This document shows, in pieces, positions 11,480 to 21,293 of a stretch of DNA of 64,000 nucleotides. Under the pieces are notes generated by a model that made no database searches, had not been told where the DNA came from, and saw only the letters and a program-made list of their open reading frames with translations. The translations under genes were made by a program, and so were the position numbers. The number at the start of each line of letters is the position of its first letter. The first letter of the stretch is position 1. Origin of the DNA: Margaritifera margaritifera (taxonomy: Eukaryota > Mollusca > Bivalvia > Unionida > Margaritiferidae); assembly GCA_029931535.1 (NCBI GenBank), contig JAQPZY010001405.1:2193001-2257000 (forward strand). Direction: 5' to 3'.

Positions 11480-14400
11480 GTATTATTTTTTCTCAGATAT
11501 ATACGTGTTGCATTTTTTACATTTACCATGTGAGGTTTTTTATTAATAACTGTTGGAGTTTTTCATAAAATGCATTCTGTATGGATAGTAATTTTCTTCA
11601 TTTTTCTGTCAGCTCATATTGGCTGCGTCTGTATGTTGTTGGGAAAGGCACTTAACAGCCATTTAGTATGCATGACATAGTCAATAATGTGTTGAAAGTA
11701 CCATTAAAATTCAAACGACCATTGTCCCTGTATTTACTGCAATTGATAGCCAGAGCTGATTAGACTACAGAGTTTGTAATACATCAGCACTGAAAAAAAG
11801 TTTTCATTTATTGTAGCAAAAAGTTTCTTTATGAACCTAATGTATATTTAAAATTTTTTAAATGTTTTATTTTTCAGATGTCTCCACCTCCACTAAGGTT
11901 CCTCCCCAAACCCCGGGGACAAATCAGAAAATGTCATCTGAGGCACTTCTCAAAAGCTTTAAGACCTTTGAGAAGGAGCAGCAAAGATTGGGCATTCCAA
12001 AAGGTTGGTATGACAAAGAAAAACAAGAAATTAAATTTTTTTAAAAAAATCTGCTGATAAGCAGTATCATTCAATTGGAACTTTCTCCATTAAAAGACAA
12101 AACCAGCAAACAGAATTCTTGTAAAAGAAAAAAAGGCAAAAAGTGGCCCAGAGTTTTAGACAGTGTGCTGACTTGGTCATCTTTTATTTTGAATTTCCGA
12201 GAATTTTGTGTGCTTGTTATATGTAGTCTTCTTTCCTATCATTCTCTGTGCCATTCTTGTCTTTTACTGAAAACTTCCAATATTGCAAGGATGTACCCAT
12301 CGTTTTTTGATATATTGATTCTCCCTCACCTCACCCACTTTCTCTCTCTCTCTCTCTCCTCCCCCCTTCTAAGAGGCTGCTCAAAATGCTAAAGACTGTT
12401 GAATACATATGGATAATACCCAAGTCTTATCCAAATGTTTGAAGCATTTGGGAGAGAGTGTAGGAGGATTTGTACAACATCGCCCATGCACTAATGCACG
12501 CATTCAAGTACCGTAAGTACACATAGATGTACCCACTCCCCATTTTTCCTTTGAAGATTTAGGAGTAATAGAGTAAGAGCAACAACAAAAAAAGTGTAAA
12601 GTTACAGTCTGTAATGTTAAAGGTCACTTTGCAATTGCAATCATTCCAGTATTGGTAAGCCATCCATTTATTAACCATGATGGCTTTTTATAGAAAACAT
12701 CTTGCTATGGGTCTGACATAATTCCTTATCAAACATCCATTTTTTACTAAACTAAAACCTGTTTATAAATGACACTTAAGGGACCACTCAAATTTGTTTT
12801 CTATTGATAGTTTTCTGTTATATGGAGATCCAATTGGTAAACTTAAGAAAAGGAATTTATAAATGTTGTTTAATCAGAATATCCTCAGTCTTTCCATATA
12901 ATGCTAGAAAAGATCTCAGATTTAATAGTAGCCATTTTTAACTGCCCTTATTGATGTTATAATGAACTGATGATATGTCGTCACCAATAGTAACATATGT
13001 AATAGTTTGAGGCTGTTGAAACTTACTTCAAAAGTTATAGGAATTACATCAAAAATTAAAAGTGCAGATATTTGATTGATATTTTAATCATCATGAAATG
13101 TTATCTCAACAGCAATCTTTCATTATGAGAATATTTTTTTCACAAAAAAGCCGGATATTTGTCTACCAAAAATGTACCAATTTAGGTATGGTATTATCAC
13201 TACTATTACCTTCATATCTCTTTCAGAGATTTGACTATCAACATTCGTTTTAAAATGCTGTCTTGTTTGAGCAGGTGTCAGTTATTTATAGATATCTGCT
13301 AAATGAGATTTCACTGTATTAATACATTTATAAATTAATTTTATCAGTTTTTCTGAAAAGTCATACAATTTTACTAAGTTTAAAATATTTGTAAGAGCCA
13401 CAGTGGCTTAGTGGTCACCATGTTCGACTCGCAACTGGAATGGTGCAGGTTAAAATCATCCTATTGGATAAGCCCAAGATGGCTGCCATGGCAAGTCTCA
13501 GGGTAAGGAAAAAGATTATGCTTGTTAAAGTTTTGGGATTTATCCAAATTAAACTAGAAGAATTTATTCTGTTATTATACCCTCTCATGTTTCTCTGGCA
13601 GACATAGATATCATTTTTAATATAAGAACACTTGTTTCTGGAGTTAAGCTTCCAAACCACAGGCAATATTATTGATTTGGGAATAAATTAACAAATCTGG
13701 TTCCCACACTTTACTTGTCTTTTCCCTTGGGTTAAAAACCCAATGTGTTAAATGAGGAATAATAAACTGATACATTTTGTAATAACCTTTATTCACCATC
13801 ATCCAGTGACATTTCAATCCAGTGATTTTATCCATTGCCTACTGGATGCTTAACAAAGCAGTATCTGCACCATTACCTCAACTAATTTACACAGATACTA
13901 TTACAATTAGCAGCAGCGATGTTTTTTTTTTTTTTGTTGTTGGTAAGTCATGTGACTTGTCTTTGATTGGTTAAAAAAAAGTGTACTTGGAGGAACAATT
14001 ATAGCCCTGCCATATTGAAATAATATTAACTGTTCTTAAATAAATAGAAATATATATTCTATGACTTGGTTTTCCTTCATGGATCCCCATACAACATCAA
14101 TTAGGACTCTTGATGGCACTTATCATATTTCCCCCATGAGAGCCCCTCATTAGCACTTGCATGGCAAATAAACCAATTGAGAAAGTAATTTCTCTTATTT
14201 GGGGCAACTAAAAGGTCAAAGTAATTATTTTCTGAATGGGATTGTTATTTAATAGTTTTCCTAAGGGATGCATTTAATTAAAAGAAACCTACTTGGTGAG
14301 CCATTGCATATGTGTATCAGCAAGAAAATTGGTTACTATTTTGGAAATTCTAGTGGCAAACAGGAAAATTCTTGTTATTTTACTGTATTTGTTTTTTATT

Positions 14401-17400
14401 GTTAGACTTCAGGTCAGTATTATTTTGTTTGACATCAAATTGGTGTAGATAGTTATAAAAAGGTAAATATGTAGAACCCATTTAGCTAGTGTTAACCAAG
14501 AAAAGTACAATTTTGCCATATTTAAATGCAAGATCCATTAGAACATGTTAAAAAATTAAATAAACAAGCTACCATTTATACTCATGTATAAGTCAGAGCC
14601 AACTGCAAACTGCATTGACACTGATCTACCAGAGCATTATGGCAGATCATGGTCGGTGTTTTACATTTGGACCCGACTAACATGTGAGTATATGTGTTGG
14701 TTCTATTTGGTCAACTGTCTTTTCCAGATTTTGCAGAATTATTAAAATATATCAAGTTTCTCTTTATTCACAAGTCCTTTAACAAAATAATAATTCATTG
14801 AAAAATAAACATCCTAGTTCTACTGAACAATTACTTAGGCTCAGACCAGTTATTTTATTGATGGATTAATGGGTGGATTCATTGATTGATTGATTAATTG
14901 AATGATATTTTTTTAGACTGTGCAGATGAGAAAGCATCAGTGGGTATTGTGCCATCTACGTATAGTGAACTAGTCTGCATGAAGCTGTTTGGAGAGTGTT
15001 TGTTCCCCTCCAGTCAAGGTAGAAAACCATTCTATAGATCTTGAAGCATTGAATTTGATATTTTTCATAGTGACTTCTTAAATGTTACATGTGATGAATA
15101 ACATTGTGTAAATTAAATATTTTAGAAAACTATAAATCCTGGGAATGCTTTGCAAAGAAGCTAATTTCATGCTATTACTAGTATTTATTGATGCAGATTG
15201 AATAAACACAGATTGTCAACAAGTGATAAATATTGTATTAAAACATGTAGCTAATTTCATGCTATTACTAGTATTTATTGACGCAGATTGAATAAACACA
15301 GATTGTCAACAAGTGATAAATATTGTATTAAAACATGTAGCTAATTTCATGCTATTACTAGTATTTATTGATGCAGATTGAATAAACACAGATTGTCAAC
15401 AAGTGATAAATATTGTATTAAAACATGTAGCTAATTTCATGCTATTACTAGTATTTATTGATGCAGATTGAATAAACACAGATTGTCAACAAGTGATAAA
15501 TATTGTATTAAAACATGTAGCTAATTTCATGCTATTACTAGTATTTATTGATGCAGATTGAATAAAGACAGATTGTCAACAAGTGATAAATATTGTATTA
15601 AAACATGTAGCTAATTTCATGCTATTACTAGTATTTATTGATGCAGATTGAATAAAGACAGATTGTCAACAAGTGATAAATATTGTATTAAAACATGTAG
15701 CTAATTTCATGCTATTACTAGTATTTATTGATGCAGATTGAATAAAGACAGATTGTCAACAAGTGATAAATATTGTATTAAAACATGTAGCTAATTTCAT
15801 GCTATTACTAGTATTTATTGATGCAGATTGAATAAAGACAGATTGTCAACAAGTGATAAATATTGTATTAAAACATGTAGCTAATTTCATGCTATTACTA
15901 GTATTTATTGATGCAGATTGAATAAAGACAGATTGTCAACAAGTGATAAATATTGTATTAAAACATGTAGCTAATTTCATGCTATTACTAGTATTTATTG
16001 ATGCAGATTGAATAAAGACAGATTGTCAACAAGTGATAAATATTGTATTAAAACATGTAGCTAATTTCATGCTATTACTAGTATTTATTGATGCAGATTG
16101 AATAAAGACAGATTGTCAACAAGTGATAAATATTGTATTAAAACATGTAGCTAATTTCATGCTATTACTAGTATTTATTGATGCAGATTGAATAAAGACA
16201 GATTGTCAACAAGTGATAAATATTGTATTAAAACATGTAGCTAATTTCATGCTATTACTAGTATTTATTGATGCAGATTGAATAAACACAGATTGTCAAC
16301 AAGTGATAAATATTGTATTAAAACATGTAGCTAATTTCATGCTATTACTAGTATTTATTGATGCAGATTGAATAAACACAGATTGTCAACAAGTGATAAA
16401 TATTGTATTAAAACATGTAGCTAATTTTAAATTAGACTCAGATCTACTTTTGATATATATATACATGTATTATTATTTGCATTAAATATTAAATGTGTTC
16501 AAATGAACTCTAGAAGATAGAGCATTTGCATTCAAGCAGTTTGCATCATGGGTATAATTTACAATCTTTGACTGTACAATCATTGGTTAAGTGTTGTCAT
16601 AGTTATTAAGACAGATGTTAATTAGCATTTTTTTAGTGGTCTATCTTTATGTATTCTCACAGTTCATCTGTGCTTCATTAAATAATATTTCAGTAATACT
16701 GTAATTGATTTTTTTATAGGATATTCCCCCACTGAACAGCCAGTAGCTCAGGTTCCTACTACACAATCCTACCTTGATACAAAAGGTAAGTTGATATCAT
16801 TTGATGGTTTATCTTTAAAATATGAAGTAACTTTCATACTTCTAAAAAAAATAAATGTTTGTCTTGATGTTTCTAGGATTTTTAAAATCTGAGAAAATTA
16901 ATTCTCATAATATGTTACAGATCCTTCATAAAAGTTCTCATGTTTTCATACAGATGAAACATGTCAAATTTGTATTAATATGGTTGTAAATTGCAATTTT
17001 CTTTGGTAAATATAGTTGAATATATCACAAAAAGTAACATTTTGCTGCAAGTCATTTTAGAACCTAATAATAAAACTTGTTTTTAATTCCTCCATCATGC
17101 TGCGTTTGCCAGAAAATATTTGTATTTGAATATTTATTAGATTCCAAATTTTTTGTCACTTTATTAAACTTCACTGAAGTCAAATTCAGTTATTGGAGAC
17201 TAAAAACAGTGCAATACTTTGTTAAATGTAAAAGTAAGCAATTTTGTTTGTACACATGTTTTCAGTTTATGCAAATATATTAGTTTTAACATGTTTCTCT
17301 GTTAAAACTCATTGCATTTGGGGGGACCTCTTAGCTGAGGACACTTTAGGGCTTACTGCCTAATTTACATTTTGATTTGGCTGTTTGGTGTTGGCACTGT

Positions 17401-20400
17401 TGTCCATGATGTTGCATAATCTTACAGGATTTCCAGATTTCTCCGATCTGGAGTTTTTAATATAACAGAATTGTTAAAATAACATGTATCACCAAGAAAT
17501 TTAGAAGTCATATTCTTCAACCATTTCTGGAAAAAACATCTGTGGTTCGGAGAAGTGATTCTTTGCAGTCAAACAGCTAAATTAATTGTCGAATCAATAA
17601 CTTATGCGTAGAATCAAGAATTTTCCAAAGTAAATAAACTCTCTCCCATACGTCCTGGTTTAGTGAATGTGCTAGGAAATAACTGGTGAATGTTTTGTAG
17701 TGTTTCAAGATGGTATTAAATATAACTCTAACATGAGACTCTATCCTTTTGGAAATTTCCAGATCGGAGTGTTCAGAGAATCTTGTAATATTTAACAACA
17801 TCATGGGTCTTTTCGCAAATGCTGAATGTCAAGATCAAGAAGTCAAAGGTCGGCATTAAGTACTATGGTGTCCTCACCTAGGGGAGTTCTATACCTCCAT
17901 GTAGCAGAGAATTATAATTTTGAGTATCACTCTAAGTCTAGTCACACATCAAGCTCTTTTTTTCAATTGGCATTACATTTTTTAATTTCTTTTTCTAAGG
18001 GTCATACCAGATGTCAGAGCCTGTTCACACTTTGTGTGATATCAAAGGAAATTTTGATGATGTCTCTGATTACCACAGCTTGGAGAGTGCCCAACCAGGT
18101 CTTCTTGATTATGCCCGCACAGAGTTCTACCCAGCTTACCACCAATCGATGCCCAAAAACATGTGCATGAGAGGTAGAACTTTTTAGCCCATCTTTTACA
18201 TAGTTGATTTGAATTGTCATGCCAGCATAAGCAAGATACAGTCAAATATCCATTATCTGGACCCACCTGAAGAAATGGATTTTGTCTGGATGACCTAAAA
18301 ATTTATAACAGAATAAGTTGTGTATTAGGGGATATTTAATTTGATCATATGTTAGAAAAGTCAGGAGAAATGGCATCCTTGTCATTGCCATTTTATAGGT
18401 AACACTTTTCCAATACTGGCAGTGTCATCAACTTTAAGATTCTATATGAGAGTTGTTTTAGGCAAGTCACATACAATTCGGCACATCACAGAACATGGTC
18501 CAAGCACGACTTAATTGGATACAATTGGGTACATTACAGCACATGGCCCAGGCAAGGCATCATGTTCTGGCAAACCTGTCTATATTACACTTCCACAAAC
18601 TTTTGCCATGAAAAGCTTAAGAATAAATCAAATTATTGCATAACAGGTTTAATTATGAGTTATTTCAATAAATCTGTAAATCTTGTGGCATTTTCAAAAG
18701 CAAAAATGTTATAATTCACTTCAAAAAAGTGAGTTTTTTAATTTTGTTATTTATTACATCTTAATGCAATTTCACAAAGGATACTACATTTTAAAGTGCT
18801 TGTTATTTGATTCTTAACAGGTCAGTTCATGCCCCATGAAGCCCATTCACAGGATGGCTACTTTGAGCAGCAATCGTTCCAGACAGTGCCGACAATCAAA
18901 AAGGAGTGCCCCTGGTCCCAACAGGATTATGGAGGTGGTAACCCCCAACAAGACTGGCAGCAACCAACTGATCTCCAACACAAACTGCTGCCACCACAAC
19001 CAACCAGCTTCCCACCACTCCACAGCCCCGCTGACATGACTGGACATGGGCCTGATGGAAAACGCTTGTTTCCAGCTGAAGCTTTGGGATACTCAGGTAT
19101 GTATGAAGCTGAACCTGTGCTGAAGGCCAACTCATTTAGAAGACAATATATCTTTATAAACCACAAAATCAGATTTCCTGTCTGGTACACCAGATGCTCA
19201 AAAAGTCCTGTATCATGAGAGAGCAATTGAGATATTTTAAGGGCTCCCATATATGATATCAGAAAAAAGTCACCACTCTAATAGCCACTAACTACTTTTT
19301 TATGCCCTGCCATATAAATAGAGGAGACATATAGAATTACCCATGTTTGTCCATTCCGTCCTGTCCCATCTCGCTGTGTCTGTTGCATAATTTGTTTCCA
19401 CTCCACTTTTGAAAGACTGAATAGATTGAAATCATATTTGGTATGAGGTTATGTTTGATTTTCATCATTTTCTGATAAAACTTTTTTTAATATAGTTGTA
19501 CACATGTATTATGGAAACTTATTGTCAGCACAAACTATCTTTTAAATATAACCTATAAAATGTGACTGCCATCTGCTCTTTTAATCAGTTGTATAAAGTA
19601 TTAAGATGGTGTCTTCAGCATTTTTTTGTAATAAAGACTTAAATGTAAGGAACAATTCAACTTTAATTTCAGTGGAGAGTCTGCACCAGTTACTGCACGA
19701 ATGTCACTTATTCTTGATTTGGGGTGCTGGGTGGCTGAGTGGTCTAAGGCGCTCGCCTTTACAGATCACTCACACATCTCACTTCTGTACTGTACTGTAC
19801 GATTGTCACTTATTCTTGATTCTATGCAGATTAGTTTCAGAGACATGTAGTTCCTGTTTATTCCCAACATGTAGTCTTAATGTTATTTTCTGCTTGTTCA
19901 AAATATACCACAGAGTCAAGATTAAATAACAATTGTGCCATAATGCCTTAATAGCTTAAGTCCGTCCAATGTTTTTTTCAAGGTAGAAGAAACCATATGA
20001 TACATGTGTACTAGTGTTAAAATTAGGTCACTACGAGTGAGTGGCATTTGTTGCAGGTAAAGCTGGTACATTTTGAGTTTTTCTTTTCTCATGGCAGGCA
20101 ATGGACCAATCCAGCTGTGGCAGTTTTTGCTGAAACTGTTGACAGATAACACATGTCAGTATTTTATCAGTTGGACAGGTGATGGATGGGAATTCAAGCT
20201 CTCAGATCCTGATGAGGTGGCCCGTCAATGGGGAATTCAAAAGAACAAACCCAAAATGAACTACGAAAAGCTTAGCAGAGCACTGCGGTACTATTATGAC
20301 AAGAACATAATTCACAAAACTGCTGGAAAGAGATACGTTTATCGATTTGTGTGTGATCTTCAAAGTTTGCTTGGCTACACTCCTGATGAACTGTTTGAGG

Positions 20401-20441
20401 CCTGCAATCTCAGGCCACAGAAAGACAAAGATGAGAAGTGA
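11356..20441 (+). CDS. ets1/2: Ets1/2-type ETS-family transcription factor, seven-exon gene model
   Basis: Nuclear DNA-binding regulator that recognises GGAA/T sites. Model: join of 11356-11479, 11878-12003, 14917-15018, 16720-16785, 18000-18173, 18821-19096 and 20098-20441, giving about 403 residues and ending in TGA. All six junctions are GT..AG and all are phase 1, so internal exons are symmetric. The N-terminal half of a PNT domain ([11 protein letters not shown]) is in exon 2, a KNMCMR motif like the vertebrate Ets1 DNMCMGR is in exon 5, and the ETS domain fills exon 7. The last coding exon matches Ets1/2 through '[15 protein letters not shown]'. A second promoter plus first exon (6163-6286) can replace exon 1. 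The PNT core exon was not found between exons 2 and 3, so the protein may be incomplete as modelled; vertebrate Ets1/Ets2 are about 440-470 residues. Family assignment is firm; ets1 versus ets2 is not separable here. Confidence 0.88.
11878..12003 (+). CDS. ets1/2: Ets1/2 exon 2, start of Pointed (PNT) domain
   Basis: Acceptor 'ttttatttttcag' and a rather weak donor 'AAAG|GTTGGT'. It encodes [18 protein letters not shown], matching the vertebrate 'VPLLTPSSKEMMSQAL' region, then [17 protein letters not shown], the conserved first helix of the PNT domain. In vertebrate Ets1 the next exon starts right after GIPK with the PNT core. If the donor is not used, the protein would end 13 codons later at TAA (12042-12044). 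Confidence 0.88.
13391..13462 (+). mobile_element. tRNA-derived SINE head (degenerate)
   Basis: 'cacagtggcttagtggtcaccatgttcgactcgcaactggaat' has a pol III A-box-like TGGCTTAGTGG. The following 'caggttaaaatc' is a decayed B box (GGTTCRANTC). The element's 3' limit is unclear. Confidence 0.45.
14570..14701. mobile_element. Double-hairpin MITE family, short single-hairpin derivative
   Basis: Starts 'taccatttatactcatgtataagtc', has 'ccaactgcaaactgca', and ends 'tttggacccgactaacatgtgagtatatg'. It shares the family's terminal inverted repeats but has only one internal hairpin (about 132 bp against 220). Confidence 0.6.
14917..15018 (+). CDS. ets1/2: Ets1/2 exon 3 (linker)
   Basis: Polypyrimidine acceptor 'gatatttttttag' and donor 'CAAG|GTAGAA'; 102 bp and phase 1-1. 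It encodes a linker containing [20 protein letters not shown] and no recognised domain. It is included because only one frame is open and it joins exons 2 and 4 exactly. Confidence 0.65.
15160..16427. repeat. 90-bp minisatellite, 14 units, in Ets1/2 intron 3
   Basis: Near-perfect units 'gctaatttcatgctattactagtatttattgatgcagattg...'. A C/G variant in 'aataaaCaca' / 'aataaaGaca' forms blocks: units 1-4 C, units 5-12 G, units 13-14 C, as expected from unequal exchange or slippage. The array makes up most of the 1.7-kb intron. Confidence 0.97.
16720..16785 (+). CDS. ets1/2: Ets1/2 exon 4 (short Pro/Gln/Thr-rich linker)
   Basis: 66-bp exon between 'gatttttttatag' and a consensus donor 'AAAAG|GTAAGT'. 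It encodes [20 protein letters not shown], low-complexity linker typical of the region between PNT and ETS domains. Phase 1-1. Confidence 0.7.
16786..17999. other. Ets1/2 intron 4; nothing recognised
   Basis: AT-rich intron of 1.2 kb. A few open stretches, including ones on the minus strand near 17577-17804, have no recognisable product or splice context. Confidence 0.6.
18000..18173 (+). CDS. ets1/2: Ets1/2 exon 5 (transactivation/linker region)
   Basis: Acceptor 'ttctttttctaag', donor 'GAGAG|GTAGAA', 174 bp, phase 1-1. Tyr-, Asp- and Ser-rich, with [20 protein letters not shown] followed by MPKNMCMR. The last motif resembles the vertebrate Ets1 'PDNMCMGR' before the regulatory Ser-rich region, which helps anchor the gene as Ets1/2. 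Confidence 0.85.
18821..19096 (+). CDS. ets1/2: Ets1/2 exon 6 (regulatory linker, Gln/Pro-rich)
   Basis: Acceptor 'gattcttaacag', donor 'CTCAG|GTATGT', 276 bp, phase 1-1. It encodes a His/Gln/Pro-rich linker with [10 protein letters not shown], which looks like a minimal sumoylation-type site (IKKE), and ends [11 protein letters not shown], parallel to the vertebrate Ets1 'VIPAAALAGYT' just before the ETS domain. The other open frames over this exon are shadows. Confidence 0.88.
19280..19460. repeat. Diverged interspersed repeat in Ets1/2 intron 6
   Basis: 'ttatgccctgccatataaatagaggagacatatagaattacccatgtttgtcc...' has the look of a widely dispersed molluscan repeat (gccc..gcaatata..ggggacatatag..cccatgtccgtcc). 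Class not determined. Confidence 0.35.
19702..19821 (+). mobile_element. tRNA-head-only SINE insertion with 18-bp target-site duplication
   Basis: An 84-bp insert (19720-19803) starts 'ggggtgctgggtggctgagtggtctaagg', the 5' half of a tRNA-Leu/Ser-like sequence with A box TGGCTGAGTGG, and ends in 'tgtactgtactgtac'. It is flanked by perfect 18-bp repeats TGTCACTTATTCTTGATT at 19702-19719 and 19804-19821. It lies in Ets1/2 intron 6. Confidence 0.75.
20098..20441 (+). CDS. ets1/2: Ets1/2 exon 7: complete ETS DNA-binding domain and C-terminus
   Basis: Last coding exon, acceptor 'tctcatggcag', stop TGA at 20439-20441. The winged helix-turn-helix ETS domain begins [19 protein letters not shown]. 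It carries the conserved tryptophans ([14 protein letters not shown]) and recognition helix 3 '[20 protein letters not shown]', whose two arginines contact GGA. It ends [20 protein letters not shown], followed by an acidic/Lys tail. One notable difference is Ala in 'LSRALRYYY', where vertebrate Ets1 has Gly. No in-frame stops or frameshifts: a functional domain. Confidence 0.97.
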
Positions 20442-20803
20442 GGGAGTTTCCATGGAAGCAGACTGGTTTAATTTTATTATGTTTAGATCAGCTGTAGAGT
20501 TGGTGATTTTCTAATGAGAAGGATGGAGTGGAGTGCAATGTCAGGGTAAAGGGAGATAATTCCCAAACTTTTAATACCTATGTTGCCATTGGCAGCATTG
20601 TGTTGGTTTGGTGAGGGCTGTGGTGTTTCGGTAGTATTGTGATCAGGTTAGCATGTGAAAAAAGAAAAAAGCCAAATGAACATTTGAAGAGTTGAAAATT
20701 GCAACCTAATAATATGAAGTAGGAAGTTTAATGCTGGCAATTTTGTTCAGGAGGCTTAAAAATGGTTATGCATGTTGGCACAAGCTGAAAAATGTGTATA
20801 AAT

Positions 20804-20809
20804 AATAAA
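20804..20809 (+). terminator. Candidate proximal poly(A) signal of Ets1/2
   Basis: First AATAAA after the stop codon, 363 bp downstream. The region is AT-rich, so chance occurrence is likely. Confidence 0.3.
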
Positions 20810-21049
20810 TCTTATGTAAATTAGAAGAAGGCATGTGAACCATTTTCTAACCCCAGCATCTTCATTTGTGCATCTGTGCCAAAAATGTTATAGAGGAAAG
20901 CCAATGACTTTGCTAGCTTTTAAACCATTTCTAAAATAATCAGAAATAATATGAACATTTGGCATGTATACAGCTCAAGTAAAAAGTGATCATTTTTTTC
21001 AAACATGTTAGTGTCGGTGCATAATTGAAATAGTTGGGAAAAAGTAACA

Positions 21050-21293
21050 GTGTAAGGTTTGGTTTTGTAGGGTTTAATGCCATTTTTCAGCACATGACAG
21101 GTTATACATGGCAGCCATTATATTTGGTGGAGGAAGAACCAGGGAAGAACCACTGATGCACAGGAAGCTACTGGCAAGCTTTCTCACATACCCACATTGG
21201 TTGAGACAAGACTTGAACCCACGCAGAAAGTGGTGAGATGTGAGTGGTCTGTAAAAGTGAACACCTTAGACCACTCAGCCACCAGGGACCCCC
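21050..21293 (-). mobile_element. tRNA-derived SINE, near full length
   Basis: Read on the minus strand it starts 'ggggtccctggtggctgagtggtctaagg' (A box TGGCTGAGTGG), has B box GGGTTCAAGTC, a body with 'ttcctccaccaaat', and a tail 'tgctgaaaaatggcattaaaccct'. This architecture matches molluscan tRNA-SINEs. Its head is the same type as the stub at 19720. Confidence 0.8.

Larger units (their letters stand above)
6515..11706. repeat. Tandem segmental duplication, copy 2 (about 5.19 kb)
   Basis: Head-to-tail with copy 1 and nearly identical outside repeat-length changes. It is about 400 bp shorter, mainly because the 87-bp minisatellite has fewer units, the GATA and AC tracts are shorter, and there is a 22-bp deletion upstream of the promoter. 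It ends at 'gaaagtaccatta', after which unique sequence leads to Ets exon 2. Confidence 0.95.
12004..14916. other. Ets1/2 intron 2; no PNT core exon seen
   Basis: AT-rich intron. Contents seen: a short CT tract (about 12341-12358), a tRNA-like SINE head near 13393 and the short MITE derivative at 14570-14701. The short open frames here have no recognisable product. I scanned + strand frames for the PNT core signature (W-rich, '...ILWEHL...') without finding it. Confidence 0.6.

Noticed and set aside
13391..13462. Functional tRNA gene
   Set aside because: B box is decayed ('ggttaaaatc') and the arms do not pair convincingly; better as a SINE head.
15160..16427. CRISPR-like array
   Set aside because: Units are contiguous with no unique spacers and the sequence is intronic in a eukaryotic gene; it is a minisatellite.
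18829..19218. Independent 129-codon gene
   Set aside because: It is Ets1/2 exon 6 read through its donor at 19097; the overlapping minus-strand frames are shadows.
19725..19765. Functional tRNA-Leu/Ser gene
   Set aside because: Only the 5' half is present, with no T arm or B box.
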